Shown: piece by piece, positions 24,381 through 38,129 of the stretch
How the letters are laid out: every line of letters starts with the position of its first letter
Position numbering within the stretch: position 1 is the stretch's first letter
Source of the DNA: Xestospongia muta
Lineage: Eukaryota; Porifera; Demospongiae; Haplosclerida; Petrosiidae
Reading direction: 5' to 3'
Length of the DNA stretch: 64,000 nt
Assembly (NCBI GenBank): GCA_963693285.1
Contig: OY848918.1
Span: 6,763,876 to 6,827,875 of the forward strand
Notes under the pieces: generated by a model
The model's input: the letters and a program-made list of their open reading frames with translations, nothing else
Databases searched by the model: none
What the model was told of the DNA's origin: nothing
Made by a program: the position numbers and the translations under genes

Positions 24381-26087
24381 TCATCAATGCTATATACCAG
24401 TTGAATTAAATATAAATATTACTTATAATAGTGTGACTAAAAAGACAACAAATTATGTTAGTGTGTTATAATTACTACAGCTAATTTTTATAATGGCAAG
24501 ACCATTATTTTAAAAGATTAATGTCTAATATAATAATTTTTAAAAAATAAATACTCTCAACCACACTTAAATCTAATATCTTCCTAATATATTTCACATG
24601 TAATTTCTGATGGAAAAAGCATAATTATTGAATCTAATTGTACCAGACACATGTGTCTAGCTTGATCCAAGTGTTGTAACTGTATTGAAGGAACTTATCA
24701 AACCAGTAATAGAAGTTATAATGTCACTAGAGCAATGTCTGGAACGACTGCTAATAAATTTTGTGAAAAATGTCAATGTATGAGCCAGTAATTGTTTGTC
24801 ACTATAGGAACTTTGCAATTGCCACTCCCACTTAATACTAATGTACTTGTATCAGTAATGATTTTCATGTACTTATATTTTAGATATTTGATCACATTTC
24901 ATATCACTGTAGTTACAATAACAATTCTTGTCACATATTTAGCAAAGATATATGTAATCATGCAAAGATAAGCTGATCAACGCTTTATCACAGTGAATTA
25001 GCATGGTGAATCAGCAAATTTCGAGTAGGTGTTTAACCTCATCCACTTAGACCCACTTACCGAGCTACCAACTTCCGGTAGTTCTCTGAACGAACACTAT
25101 ATGCACAGTCTACCAGACCCTTCATACCCGCAGGGGGGAGGGGCTGGCTACGCGAGACTAGGTCCTTATTAAGTAAAGACAAAAATAGTTCTCAAAAATG
25201 TTGCTAAAGTCTATAAAAACTGTAATAATGTATTAATTGTACTAGTAAAACAAGGGAGATTATTATGCTTTTAAAAAAAAATACAGCATTTAAGAGTAGT
25301 AATATTAATGTCACTCAAGAGGGTATTTAGTTAACTTCAGTACTATAATACTCCAGTACTATAGTGTTGCTGAGAGTAAATATTATTGTAGTTCTAATAT
25401 AAATTAGAATTATTTGTATATATATTGCTCATACAAAGGTGCCATACCAACATAGTACTACTGTAAAATCCTTGCTAGCCATAAATGATACTTTCCTCGT
25501 TTTGTCTTGTATACATTAACTTTTAAGTTTTTATTTTTAAATTTACTGTTTTAAAATTGTTCTTGTTTTATTGTTTTGATTAGATCTATTTCCTTTAGTG
25601 TGTACATCATAGTACATATGTTGGACATCACCAGTTACTCCTGCCTTTTGTAATCCTCAAAATGAGTAAAGTCAACAGAAAACAAGTTAGCTCTTCTCCT
25701 TCTAACAGTATATTACCAGTATATGTATGTGTTAGAAGACAAATGATAACACTGCTGATATGTTATTTAATAGTACTGGTTTTAGAAAATGTATGTTCAC
25801 TTGTCTTACATGGAATTAGTTGTTGGAGACAATATATATACTGACTGAGCTCAACTTCTATTGTGTATGGCAACATTTTGTACATAACATGATTGGCAGA
25901 TCATCAATAATGTGAAGTAGTCTATGTATCTAAATCCCATAAGGGAATACAAGGGATAGATATTGCATAAAATTTGTCATCAACAAAATAAAAATAAAAC
26001 TATTTATATTAACCATTAATATTGTCTTTATTGTATTGCATGCTTTATAAACAGTAGTTATCAAGTGCCACACCTAGTTCTGAAATC
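24381..26087. other. Region between C and D: tail remnants, a GC-rich repeat and a D promoter
   Basis: To about 24,480 there is legible but out-of-frame tail sequence. At 24,885-24,955 (after ATATTTTAG) lies a scrap like the + strand type II tail remnant behind A. A GC-rich block follows at about 25,000-25,180. From about 25,370 the sequence again matches the proximal part of the divergent spacers upstream of type I genes, but no type II gene is present opposite, so D stands alone. Confidence 0.6.
24990..25185. repeat. GC-rich dispersed-repeat-like block
   Basis: A sharply GC-richer stretch in AT-rich surroundings, with CGCAGGGGGGAGGGGC and GGCTACGCGAGACTAGG. It is repeated almost unchanged at about 46,790-46,975 as part of the C-D/F-G duplication. 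It looks like a fragment of a mobile or dispersed repeat, but no terminal repeats or coding sequence were identified. Confidence 0.4.
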
Positions 26088-28114
26088 ATGTGGAGAGAAA
26101 TAGCCCTGGTGTTGTTTCTACTAAAGTCTATCTATGGAGGTAACTTGTATAAATATTTAGACTTACATGTCATTGTTTTTGTAGGTCTATTAATAAAAAA
26201 ACCAAATGATTTACTTTTACCAGTTGGTGCTACTGGAGAATTTCCTTGTATTATTAATTCTACTGATAATAACACTATGTTCTCCTGGACTGTTACAGCA
26301 AGAAATATAAAGTCTGCTAGTTATAGTTCTCTTGAAAGCTTATTTAATAGTTATGGTATCAGAGTGTTAAGAGATACTCCACAAAATACATCAGTTCTAT
26401 TAGTTGATGGTGTTACAGAAAACAATGGGACATTTGTATTATGTACAGTTGCTGCTGATGGAATTGTGGCTCAAAGTGATGCTACTTTATTATTATATGG
26501 TCAGTACTGTACTTTAAAGGTAACTTCATTAATTTATCAATTAATACCTAGGTCCACCAGATCCTGTAAAAAGCTTTACAGCTAAAGCCTTCTCTCCATT
26601 AACATTACAACTTACCTGGACACCAATATTATCTAAAATACCATTTAACTATAGTATCTCCATTACTAACAGAGACAACATCACTGATATAATTATATTA
26701 GATCAGAATGCTACATATTATCTGTTTAAAGCTAACCAAGAAGATACCTGTCAGAAATATAACTTCACAATTAAAACAATAAATGATGCTGGAAGTAGTG
26801 AAGTGTCTGAAACATTGACAGTACGAATACCAAATGGTGAGTAGGAAACTAAGTATATGATAACTCTGTTGTGTTGATTTAGTCTATCAATGTATGTAGT
26901 AATGTAGAGATAGTTGAAACAATATTGCAACAATATATATCATTAGTAACATTCATAGTTTTATACACTACATTATACTATATATGCATAGCACTGTACA
27001 GTGTGCTTGTAATGGACTGTTTTGTAATGATGATGTCATTGGCATTACTGCTATCTTGTTAACATTCTTTTTATCAATACTGAACTATTCCTACATTTTT
27101 AACAAGACAATTTTATGTACTCTTTAAGTATAAGAGTTTACATGCGGTTATATAAAATGTGAATTAGTTCATGCTATAGTCAGACTGCCTAAGTTTCTTA
27201 TTAGTAAATTCATTTTTAGCAAACTATCTGTTTACATGTTTTGTTTTATGTAATCATATGACAACAACATGATCACCATATTTAGACAAAGTTATGTGTT
27301 TATATTTGTAGGATCAAGACACAACATACATATACATCACACATATGTAATATAAAAATGATCACTTGATTATTAATAACAAGATATCTAACATACATTA
27401 TGCCTGTATCTAAATCTAGCCCAAAGCTTTGATAATTGTTGTTACACTAACATATTAGTCATAAGCTATTGCAATGGCTGCCATATTGATTTGTGAGGTA
27501 TTTACAGTATTTTTAGAATTATACTCTACACTAACATATTGATTATGATATAAACTTCACTACAATCCTCCCCCAGACTTTTTTGTGTTTGATTGATCAC
27601 GTAATATTGGGTGATATTTCAACTATTTGTTATGGATGCATACATCATGTAGTGAATGGATGAATAGAATTGAAAGCACAAACTTGTCGGTTTGTCATTA
27701 TCTTATACAGTGTTAATGACTTCTTATATTAATATTCTATCCACATAAATCTTTTCTTTCATTTATTTTAGTTCCTAGTAAAGTATCCAATATAAAAAGC
27801 AATGTCTTCTTTAGTAGTGATGGGAGAGGTTATCCTTATTTGAGTCTGACATTTATTGTAAGTTTATTGAATTATATAGTAATGGCATACATTACTACAT
27901 GTCATAAATATAGTATAATGTCTCCTAATATAAGATTAAAAGACTGTTTTTACACTGAAAATAATATAATTAAATTAATATTAATGTGCTATTGTGTTTA
28001 TGGTATATCACTGAAGTGGTTTTAGTAAATGTGATTAATTTTTGGTTCCCTGGCAAACAGTTTAAATGTAAATTAGTGTGATGATGAAGTACATGACTAA
28101 TAACTCAGTATTGT

Positions 28115-28180
<66 letters not shown>

Positions 28181-29675
28181 GTCTCCTGATGTATGTCATT
28201 ATTACCCAATAACATCATATAAAGTCACAACTCAGGAACAAACCAACCAATCAGACAACAGCTCTGACACACATCTAATATCAGCTACAAATGTTACCTC
28301 TAATGATAGTGTTGTTACATTAATTGTAACATCTTTAACTGCTGATCAACATTATTTAATATCAGTCTCTGCTATAAATGAAGTTGGTACTAGTCAAAGT
28401 ACACAGAGAATTGAAATATGTGAGTATTTAACAACTAAACTATTATATGAAGTATATAATATGTACTTATTACTCATATGTGGCCCACCTACTTTGTATA
28501 TGTTAAGTGTTATTTAAACAATGCATACATTCTGAATATATCATTGCTATTAGATAATGTATTTTCATAGTTCATTGCCTCACTATTAGTATATTAAATT
28601 TATTAAAATTATAAGATCATTGCAATATGTAGCTAATGTACACAGTTTGTTAATCATACATATACTATATATTATTATAATATTCTGTTCTTTACACTTC
28701 TCTATTTACAGATACTAGTAGTGTTCAAAGACTTGGTTTTAACGTGACACCATCTCTAGCTCCACCCACTATAACAACTCAAGGTATTATTGATCACATA
28801 CTTGCTATAATGTACAATTATAATTATAAATGTACTTATTAAAATATATACTTAATTTTCACAAAACTACTATAAAATATAACAAAACACAATTGACTTA
28901 ACAATATACACATATAATAATATGAAGTATTTTAAAATCATTAGTATGAAAACTTTATTATATAAATTTTATTCTTTTACATATAGCTATAACATCTAAT
29001 TTTCCACAAATATCAGGTATGTTCTAATTATACATAAACAATAATAAATAAAATTGATCTGTATTATTTTTGTACAGTCACTATTAGTATTTCTATGTCA
29101 TCAACATATGTATCAACAGTAACTCCTAAATCAGGTATATGTGATTAATATTTGTATATGCTCAATTTAATATTTTCTTTGTAGATTCTTCTAGTCCTCT
29201 CACTACAGCTATTTTATCAGTCATTATTAGTGTACTTATATCATTAGTAGTTATTATTACAGCTGTAGTACTAATATTGATTTGTTGTTATCTAAAGTTG
29301 AAAGGTCGCCTTTTTTCCAATGTTCAAATGGAGACCCCAGCCCCAGTACTATTAGATAACATAGCATATGGTATACATACCAATGGATTAGCTCCAATGG
29401 TCTATGACACTGTTTTTGTTGAAAATTCACCAGAACAAGTATCTGATACAACATTAGTGACATCATTTATACACTCTAATATTGAACTTAACAGTCCTTC
29501 ACAATATTATAATAATCCTGTTATATCAATAGAGGAATCTGGACATACAGTAAAGAGCAATGCGAATATGATACCAGTAACTCCAGTTGATAGGATATAT
29601 GAAAATATACCAGATATTGCTTCTGAATCAAATAGAATACACGATTATACCAACCGAACAGTGACACTACTTTAA
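26088..29675 (+). CDS. Type I receptor D lacking the membrane-proximal domain
   Basis: Nine exons: 26088-26139, 26185-26499, 26552-26836, 27772-27857, 28182-28419, 28712-28783, 28987-29016, 29078-29134 and 29185-29675. They sum to 1,626 nt (541 aa). Exon 6 is 72 nt instead of 321: an exact in-frame loss of 249 nt (83 codons) joins TSSVQR to [11 protein letters not shown] and removes nearly all of the two-Cys domain. Exon 4 is the 4a version (VPSKVSNIKSNVFFSS), and no 4b copy is present. The tail keeps YGI, VYDTV, QYYNN and IYENI, then ends DYTNRTVTLL because of a 1-nt deletion relative to G and H. Intron 1 is also open in frame here, so retention would not truncate the protein. It has no head-to-head partner. 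Confidence 0.8.
28116..28179. repeat. CT microsatellite at the exon 5 acceptor of D
   Basis: Uninterrupted CT units for about 64 bp, running into the TAG acceptor at 28181. One of the longest of the eight equivalent tracts. Confidence 0.95.
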
Positions 29676-29939
29676 CATTATATGTGGCAACTAATGAATT
29701 TGAAAGTCTATCTTCAGTGCTATATACCATAGATATACTATATAGGTATTCCCAAATTTTATAATTGTTCACAGTAACAGACACATAACAACTATTGTAT
29801 TTGTTGTTAATACTACATGTACTTGTATCAGTAATTATTTTCAGGCACTTATATACATATTTTAGATATTTGATCACATAATAAACTAAACACACTGTAA
29901 ATAAGAACAGTAAACTTATTTTGAAAATGGAAAGTCTAT
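29676..29939. other. Short junction between D and M4
   Basis: 264 bp. The left part is 3' flank of a type I gene (like 5,800-5,985 behind A). At about 29,880 (GATCACA then TAATAAACTAAACAC) it switches directly to the 3' flank of a type II gene. This is a recombination join: the usual 0.5 to 1.2 kb of spacer is missing. Confidence 0.65.
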
Positions 29940-32103
29940 TTAGAAAACAATATTGTCATACACAACTGTTCCATTGTGTATATTCCCACTAGTATCAATG
30001 GTCACATGACCATATGCTATATTATCTTTCATCTCAAGTGATAATATACCGATAGTAGGATCAGGTGGACCAGTAACTGAGGAAGAATATTTTTGGTTAG
30101 ACTTGACACAGCAGTAATATGTGAAAATACATGACACAATAGCTGTTATTACAGCTGTCACTATAGCAGTTATAGGTATACTAATACCTACTAGTAAGTG
30201 TAGGTGTGGCAGTACTGCTACATCACTTGATATGTCTATTCAATAACAATGGAACATATTAAACAGTAATTATTATATTAAGATAATTTACAAGTTGGGT
30301 GAGGGGAATTTGTAACTTTTATGATCTGTGTTGTCGTTAAAAAGACATCTATGTTATAAACTGAAATTAAATGATGAAAGTGTATATAATTTATCCAATT
30401 ACCTTTATTGGTTGTATAGAAAGTTTTGTTTAGTTCTACAATGGCTAGTTCATTTTGATCATATATTGAAACATTATAAAAGTATACAGAGCCTGGATCT
30501 AAATTCTCAATAAAGAAAAGTTTACCACTAACATCTCCTGCTAAACAATAACTACTACTGCTATTGTGAGAGACATAATTGAGATCTGATGTTTTGTAGT
30601 ATGATATTATCACTTGTACTCTATCACTACATGGACTGTTCCATGCAATTCTGATTCTTAGAAGTATGAATGTTTCTCCACTTAGTTCAATATCTGATGT
30701 TATCAAGATAAAGTTTCCTATGAAATATTATAAACAAAGTTTTAAGACATTAAACTCACTGATCACTATGCTCGAAGCAATACTTGATCCAACAATGTTA
30801 TTAGCTGAGACATTAATAGAATATTGTGTGTTATTAATAGTTTGAATTCCAAAAGGAGAATCACTGGAAGGACAGTTGTCAAGGAAGAAGGTGTAGATAC
30901 TAGATCCAATAACATTAACAATGTAGTTAGTCACAGGTGGAGTATTAGCATCAACTATGTTAGAACACTAACATGTGATAAAGTAACAAAGACATAATAT
31001 TTCAAGGAACTTACATTCCAGTAGATATTAAGTAAATAGTTTCCACTACTAGCAGTAAAACATATTTCTATGTCTTGAATGAATCTAGGAACTACATTAT
31101 CACAAATAATTATAATATGGTAACGTTAATTGATTGTATGCATGCACATACCTTCTCCAGGAATATGAGCAGTAATTGTATTACTCTCCTCTCCTACTCC
31201 CAGACAGTTATTAGCACTCACAGCAAGGTCATAACTATGACCAGACATTAGTTCAGTGACAATATAATTAGTACTATTGTCTGTAGTAGAAATGTTCCAT
31301 GTACTATCTAATAATGTCACAGTACTAGTGATGATACAGTTCACTATATTACATCCTCCTATATCACTGGGATCAATCCATGATAAATTCAGTTGGTTAG
31401 TAAAAAATGCATCAGTAATGGTAATGTTGAAAGAGAGGTTTGTTGGAGCGTTTGATTTGGCTAATGATAAGTTCAAAGAAACACATCAAAACACACTACA
31501 TCACTATACTTACTTAACACTAGATCACTATACTTACTTAACACTAGATCACTATATACTTACTTAACACTAGATCACTATACTTACTTAACACTAGACC
31601 ACTATACTTACTTAACACTAGATCACTATACTTACTTAACACTAGTAGTATACACATGTCATTGGGTCCTGGAACATTATCTTGACATTCAATCGTTTCA
31701 TTGTCTAAATCTTCATTTGCAATAAAGATCAAATTACCACTGATAGTCTTAACAATGTCATTAACTGAAGTAACTTGAGCAGAAAAGAGAGCATTATTCA
31801 CAATTTGTGAAGACGATGAAAGTGTAATATTAGTAGGGACTCCACCATTTGGTACAAGCCAATGTAATTTACTATTGCCTTAAGCTACACCAGGGTTTAC
31901 TACATTACTAAGTAGTGTTACAGTAAGACCAGGACTTAAATGTACTCCTCCATTGTCCTCACTGCAGTAATCAGCTTTGTTAGTGATATCAACAGCACTA
32001 TGAACTAGTGTACATGATGAATTAAAGTAAATTGAACATATCTACTAGCACACACACACTTACCTGAAAATATCAGTACCGATAAATAAACCACCAAATT
32101 CAT
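29940..32103 (-). pseudogene. Type II receptor M4 with a stop in the Ig exon
   Basis: Exons in gene order: 32064-32103, 31636-32004, 31152-31460, 31015-31091, 30760-30967, 30403-30717 and 29940-30235. All have the standard lengths. In exon 2 the VALGN codons carry TTA changed to TAA, a stop at 31880-31882, and the nearby TLLCN cysteine codon is Ser (TLLSN). Exons 3-7 are otherwise open and keep IAYGHV and VVYDNI. The stop comes before any complete domain, so this is most likely a recent pseudogene. Confidence 0.75.
31490..31637 (-). repeat. 24-bp splice-donor minisatellite in M4 (6 units)
   Basis: Six units; the third from the left is 26 bp (CACTATATACTT), which shifts frame. Only the donors on the exon 2 side of that unit keep the reading frame. 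Confidence 0.9.
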
Positions 32104-33052
32104 TCTTACTTGCAATCGTTAGTCTCAGAGAGTCAGCCACTCCCTAAAATTTAATTTTCTAGAGGGAGTGGCTGGTTTGAATTTATTAAATTACTTCAAT
32201 AATACTAATGACAAAGCATGACAATTCCTGAGCCTGAATTGCTGCAACATCTGATTATGACAATACATAAATACCTTATAGATTGAATGACTTCAGAGTC
32301 CAATGACATGCCAGTACTGTAGTGTTACTGGAAGTATATTATTGTAGTTCTAATATAAATTAGAATTATTTGTATATATTGCTCATACAAAGTTGCCATA
32401 TCAACGTAGTACTATTGTAAAATGGTTGCCAGCTATACAAATGATACTTTTTTTTGTCTTGTATACTATTTAAATTTTTATTTGTAAGTTTACTGTTTAA
32501 AATTGTTCTTGTTTTATTCTTTTTGATTAGATTTATTTTCTTTAATGTGTACATCATTGTACACATGTTGGGCACGACCCGTTACTCATGACTTTCATAA
32601 TCCTCAAAATGAGTAAAGTAAGTAGAAAATAAGTTATTTTTTCTCTTTATAACAGTATATTACCAGTATATATGTTGGAAGACAAATGATAACACTGCTG
32701 ATATGTTATTTAATAGTACTGGTTTTAGATAATGTATGTTCACTTGTCTTGCATGGAATCTAGTTGTTGGAGACAATATATATACTGACTGAGTTCAACC
32801 TTTATTGTGTATATTGTGTATGACATCATTTGTACATGGCATGATTGGGAGATCATTAATAATGTGAAGTAGTCTATGTATCTAAATCCCATAAGAGAAT
32901 ACAAGGGATAAGTAATGAATAAAATTTGTCCACGACAAAATATATCTAGAAATAAAATGACTATTCATATTGACCATTAATATTGCCTTTATTGTATTGG
33001 ATGCTTTATAAGTATATAGTAGTTATCAAGTGCCACTCCCACTTCAGAAATC
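32104..33052. promoter_or_regulatory. Divergent intergenic region between M4 and E
   Basis: 949 bp, nearly identical to 611-1559. The inverted repeat is at 32,134-32,174. No gene is seen; the 69-codon minus frame at 32,366-32,575 is the same chance frame as in the first copy. Confidence 0.5.
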
Positions 33053-36000
33053 ATGTGGAGAGTAATAGCTCTTGTGCTGTTTCTACTAAAGTCTATCTAT
33101 GGAGGTAACTTGTATAAAGAACTAGAGTTACATGTCATTGTTTTGTAGGTTTATTAGTAAAAGAACCAAATGATTTACTTCTACCAGTTGGTGCTACTGG
33201 AGAATTTCCATGTATTACTAATTCTACTGATAATAACACTATGTTCTCCTGGACTGTTACTGCAAGAAATATAAAGTCTGCTAGTTATAGTTCTCTTGAA
33301 AGCTTATTTAATAGTTATGGTATCAGACTGTTAAGAGATACTCCACAAAATACATCAGTTCTATTAGTTGATGGTGTTACAGAAAACAATGGGACATTAG
33401 TATTATGTACAGTTGCTGCTGATGGAATTGTGGCTCAAAGTGTTGCTACTTTATTATTATATGGTCAGTACTGTATTTTAAAGGTAACTTTATTAATTTA
33501 TCAATTAATACCTAGGTCCACCAGATTCTGTAAAAAGCTTTTCAGCTAAAGCCTTCTCTCCATTAACATTACAACTTACCTGGACACCAGTATTATCTAA
33601 CATACCATTTAACTACAGCATCTCCATTACTAACAGAGACAACATCACTGATATAATTATATTAGATCAGAATGCTACACATTATCTGTTTAAAGCTAAC
33701 CAAGAAGATACCTGTCAGAAATATAACTTTATAATAAGAACAACAAATGAAGCTGGAAGTAGTGAAGTATCTGAAACATTAACAGTACCAATACCAAATG
33801 GTGAGTTGAACTATAAGTGTACTAACAGTATTATGTTGTTCTTGTCATGTAATTGTAAACTCAACTGTTATGTTTGATCTCAGTGTGAGCCTAGTTTGAA
33901 TATGATGATAGCAGGTATGAGTATATTCACACTACACCTGCTCTCTCACACTGTTAAGTGTCTTGAAATTAGATCCTCTGTTATCAAGTCATGACAATTA
34001 TTATACTAGAGGTGTTGCTCAAATGACTACACACTCATCAAGAACAAGTTTGACTTATAGTCAGATGGTAACCACAAGACACCATATTCACAAGTGATTA
34101 TGGACATAGTATTGAAAGTGATGGCATCCTAATATAAATTGCGTATGGCATGTTTATTGTAACTGTACTATAAAAAGCCATATACCTATATAAATATAGT
34201 ATAGTGGCTTTTTAACAAAAAAGCTATGAAATGTTAGTTATTACAGTAGATGAACTTAACAATAATGGGGGGGTGTATCTTCCTGTAATCCTGTCTAGTA
34301 CATATATGTATATACATATATAAAGAGGTATGGCTAAGATATGAAGTTCACCACAATCCTTCCTTAAGCAGTTTGTAGACAGCTTTGTGGTTGTCTAACT
34401 GTTAGAATGTATTTATCATGTAATTAGAATGTGAATCAAAGGCAATTATTATTGTCAGCTGAAGATGTAACGGCATTCAAAAATATAGCAGCTGATGCCA
34501 AGAACTCATGATCTTGAATGAGTAATGTCAATCATACAGTTAATGTACTTGATTTGTCAGCTATGGGAGGGAATCCATCAAGTGTTCCAGCTGCCAGAAT
34601 AGTATGACAGTCATATCTATACTGTCTTAAAATACTAATGGTTCTATGCAGCTGTGTAAAGAGAATTGTTTACATTCACTTTCTTTGATCTCTTTTAGTT
34701 CCAAGTGAAGTATCCAATATAACGAGTGAAGTTTACTTTAGCAGCAACGGAAATGGTGATCCATACTTGAGTCTAACATTTTCAGTAAGTTTATGAGTCA
34801 TGTTTGTCATTTTAACTGATGTTGTGGACAACATGTTCTTTGCATTTATGTTTACACTGACAACATATTGGGGAAAATGATAAGTTATCAAGTTAACAGG
34901 ACATACAAACTAAACGCTTACTAAAGATTATCAAACATAGCGGAGTTGTTGTAATAGGCTCCAAATATATTTACTAACCATTCTACACTCTACATTATGG
35001 AGGGGACTACTCCACTTCTATTTCCTTAAACAGATGGCGTTTACCATTAATGTTATTGTGTTATGACAGTTAAGAGCATTGAATTTTATTAATACTCTAA
35101 ATTTGTAGTATATATTAATATTATATATGTAGTTTTAGCATCCCAAGAAACTACCAGTGTTTTAAGTGTTAATAAACATACATGTTCATTAAACCTTGAA
35201 GCAGTTTACACATAATTATGTTAAATGAGGTCTACTATGGTGGATATTAATGCAGTTGTTACTATTGGTACTCTCTCTCTCTCTCTCCCTCTCCCTCTAG
35301 TCTCCTGATGTATGTCATTATTACCCAATAACAACATATAGAGTCACAGTTCAAGAACAAACCAACCAATCAGACAACAGCTCTGACACACATCTAATAT
35401 CAGCTACAAATGTTACCTCTAATGATAGTGATGTTACATTTAACTGTAACATCATTAACTGCTGATCAACATTACTTAGTATCAGTCTCTGCTATAAATG
35501 AAGTTGGTACTAGTCAAAGTACACAGGAAATTGAAATTTGTGAGTATTTAACAACTAAACTATTATATGAAGTATATAATATGTACTTACTCATACATGG
35601 CCCACCTACTTTGTATGTGTTATGACACTAAAGTGTAATTTAATAAATGCATACATTCTAAATACATCAGCTAGGCAAAAGTGTTCATTGCAATGCAGTG
35701 TGATACATATATACTGTTTATAAGCAACCTTCTTATTTAATAATTAATCTCTTACATGAATATATAATAGTAAGTACTTGTTATATACTTTATGTAATAG
35801 ATTAGTTATTAAATAAGAAGGTTGGTTATAAAGTACTTATTCACACATGCCTCACCTACTTTGTGTATGTTAAGTTTTATAGTTTAAACAATGCATTCAT
35901 TGTAAATATATCATTGCCATTAGATAATGTATTTTGATAGTTCACTGCCTCACTTAGTAAATTAAATTATGCTAAAATTATAAGATCATTGCAATATGTA

Positions 36001-37272
36001 GCTAATGTATACAGTTTGTTTATCATGTTACTGCATATTATTATATATTCTGTTGTTGTTTATTCATTGTATCTTCTCTTTACAGATACTAGTAGTGTTC
36101 AAAGAGTTGAGGGAGTTCTATCAATGGATATTCTTCATGTGACATGTTATTTAGCAGAGTACAGTGTGGACAGTGGTTGTTTTGTTGAAGTACTTTATAA
36201 AAATGAGATCATTGCTAACAAAATTATTGTGCGAACTAAAAATGAAACTCAACTGACTGGTTTTATCAAACTTAATCTTCCTGATTTTAACTCCACCCAC
36301 TCTGATTTGATTGTCATGGCATTTGATTACAATAATGATGGTAGTATTGGACAACTTGGTTTTAATGTGACACCATCTCTAGCTCCACCCACTATGACAA
36401 CTCAAGGTATCATTGATTATATAGTTGCTATAATGTACAATTATAATTATAAATGTACTTATTAAAATATATATTTATACTTAATACAAACAACTATAAA
36501 ATATAATAAAACACAATTGACTTACAATATACACATATAATAATATGAAGTACTTTAAAATCATTAGTATGAAAACTTTATTATATAAATTTTATTCTCT
36601 TACACATAGCTATAACATCTAGTATTCCACAAATATCAGGTATGTTCTAATTATACATAAACAATAATAAAATTGATCTATATTATTTTGTACAGTCACT
36701 ATTAGTAATTCTATGTCACCAACATATATATCAACAGTAACTCCTAAATCAGGTATATGTGATTAATATTTCTATGTGCTCAATTTAATATATTCTTTAT
36801 AGATTCTACTAGTCCTATCACTACAGCTGTTTTATCAGTCACTATTAGTGTACTTATATCATTAGTGGTTATTGTTACAGCTGTAGTACTAATATTGATT
36901 TGTTGTTATCTAAAGTTGAAAGGTCGCCTTTTCTTCAATGTTCAAATGGAGACCCCACCCCCAGTACTATTAGATAACATAGCATATGGTATACATACCA
37001 GTGGATTAGCTCCAATGATCTATGACAATGTATTTATTGAAAATTCACCAGAACAAGTATCTGATACAACATTAGTGACATCATCTATACACTCTAATAT
37101 TGAACATAACAGTCCTTCACAATATTATAATAATCCTGTTATATCAGAGGAATCTGGACATACAATAAAGAGCAGTGCCAATATGATACCAGTAACTCCA
37201 GTTGATAGGATATATGAAAATATACCAGATATCGCTTCTCGATCAAATAGGATACATGATTATACCAACTGA
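33053..37272 (+). pseudogene. Type I receptor E: near-identical copy of A with one frameshift
   Basis: Exons: 33053-33104, 33149-33463, 33516-33800, 34699-34784, 35301-35539, 35986+100 (36086)-36406, 36610-36639, 36696-36752 and 36803-37272. Exon 5 is 239 nt instead of 238. Where A reads AGTGTTGTTACATTAACTG, E reads AGTGATGTTACATTTAACTG, with an extra T near 35,441; the frame then meets TGA at 35463-35465 in the second FN3 domain. Everything else is open and ends at DYTN as in A. A single indel in a T run inside a recent duplicate could also be a sequencing or assembly error, in which case E is a working gene of 617 aa. Confidence 0.7.
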
Positions 37273-38129
37273 ACAGTGACACTACTTTAAAATTATATGT
37301 GGCAACTAATGAATTTGAAAGTCTATCTTCAGTGCTATATACCATAGATATACTATATAGGTATTCCCAAATTTTATAATTGTTTTAAGTAACAGACACA
37401 TAACAACTATTGTATTTGTTGTTAATACTACATGTACTTGTATCAGTAATTATTTTCAGGCACTTATATATATATTTTAGATATTTGATCATATTTCCTA
37501 TCGTTGCAGTTATAATAACAATTCTTATAGCATATTACTGTTGTATCAATTCTAAATGAAGTTAGCTACTGATCCCCTTTAGCTACTGATCCCCTTGCTC
37601 TGTATGAGACTCCAGTATCTACTAGTGGTAGGTCATCACTTGAGATGAAAGATAATATGGCATATGGTCATGGGACCATTGGTACTAGTGAATTAAATTT
37701 CATAGATGCTGCGTCTGTGTGTAATGGCTGTCATTGTATTTAATAAAATTACTTTTTTAATAAGTGGTTGCAATCCCTAAATATATCTTTAATATGTTTC
37801 TGATGTAATGTATGATGGAAACATGTATATTACCTTTGAATTTTACACCAGACACATGTGTCTAGCTTGATTCAAGTGTTGTAACTGTATTGGAGGAACT
37901 TGCTTGTCAAACCAGTGACTGCTAATAATTTAGTAGAAAATGTCAGTGTACAGGTCAGTAGTAATTTTTACTGCTGGTACTATAAGAAGCAATGTGAAGT
38001 CTCTTAAAAGAGTATGCAAACTATGCTAAAATTTTGGATGAATTGATGAATGGATGATGAGTGATGCATTGACATATGTCTCTTTATTCGTACTTACCTA
38101 TTACAATACATCAACCTTGTAATTCTAAT
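37273..38129 (+). pseudogene. 3' flank of E with a degraded tail exon
   Basis: A copy of 5,778-6,629: out-of-frame tail, then the decayed type II-like membrane/tail exon on the + strand (about 37,477-37,745, with KDNMAYGHGTIG), AATAAA near 37,741, then non-coding sequence. Confidence 0.55.
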
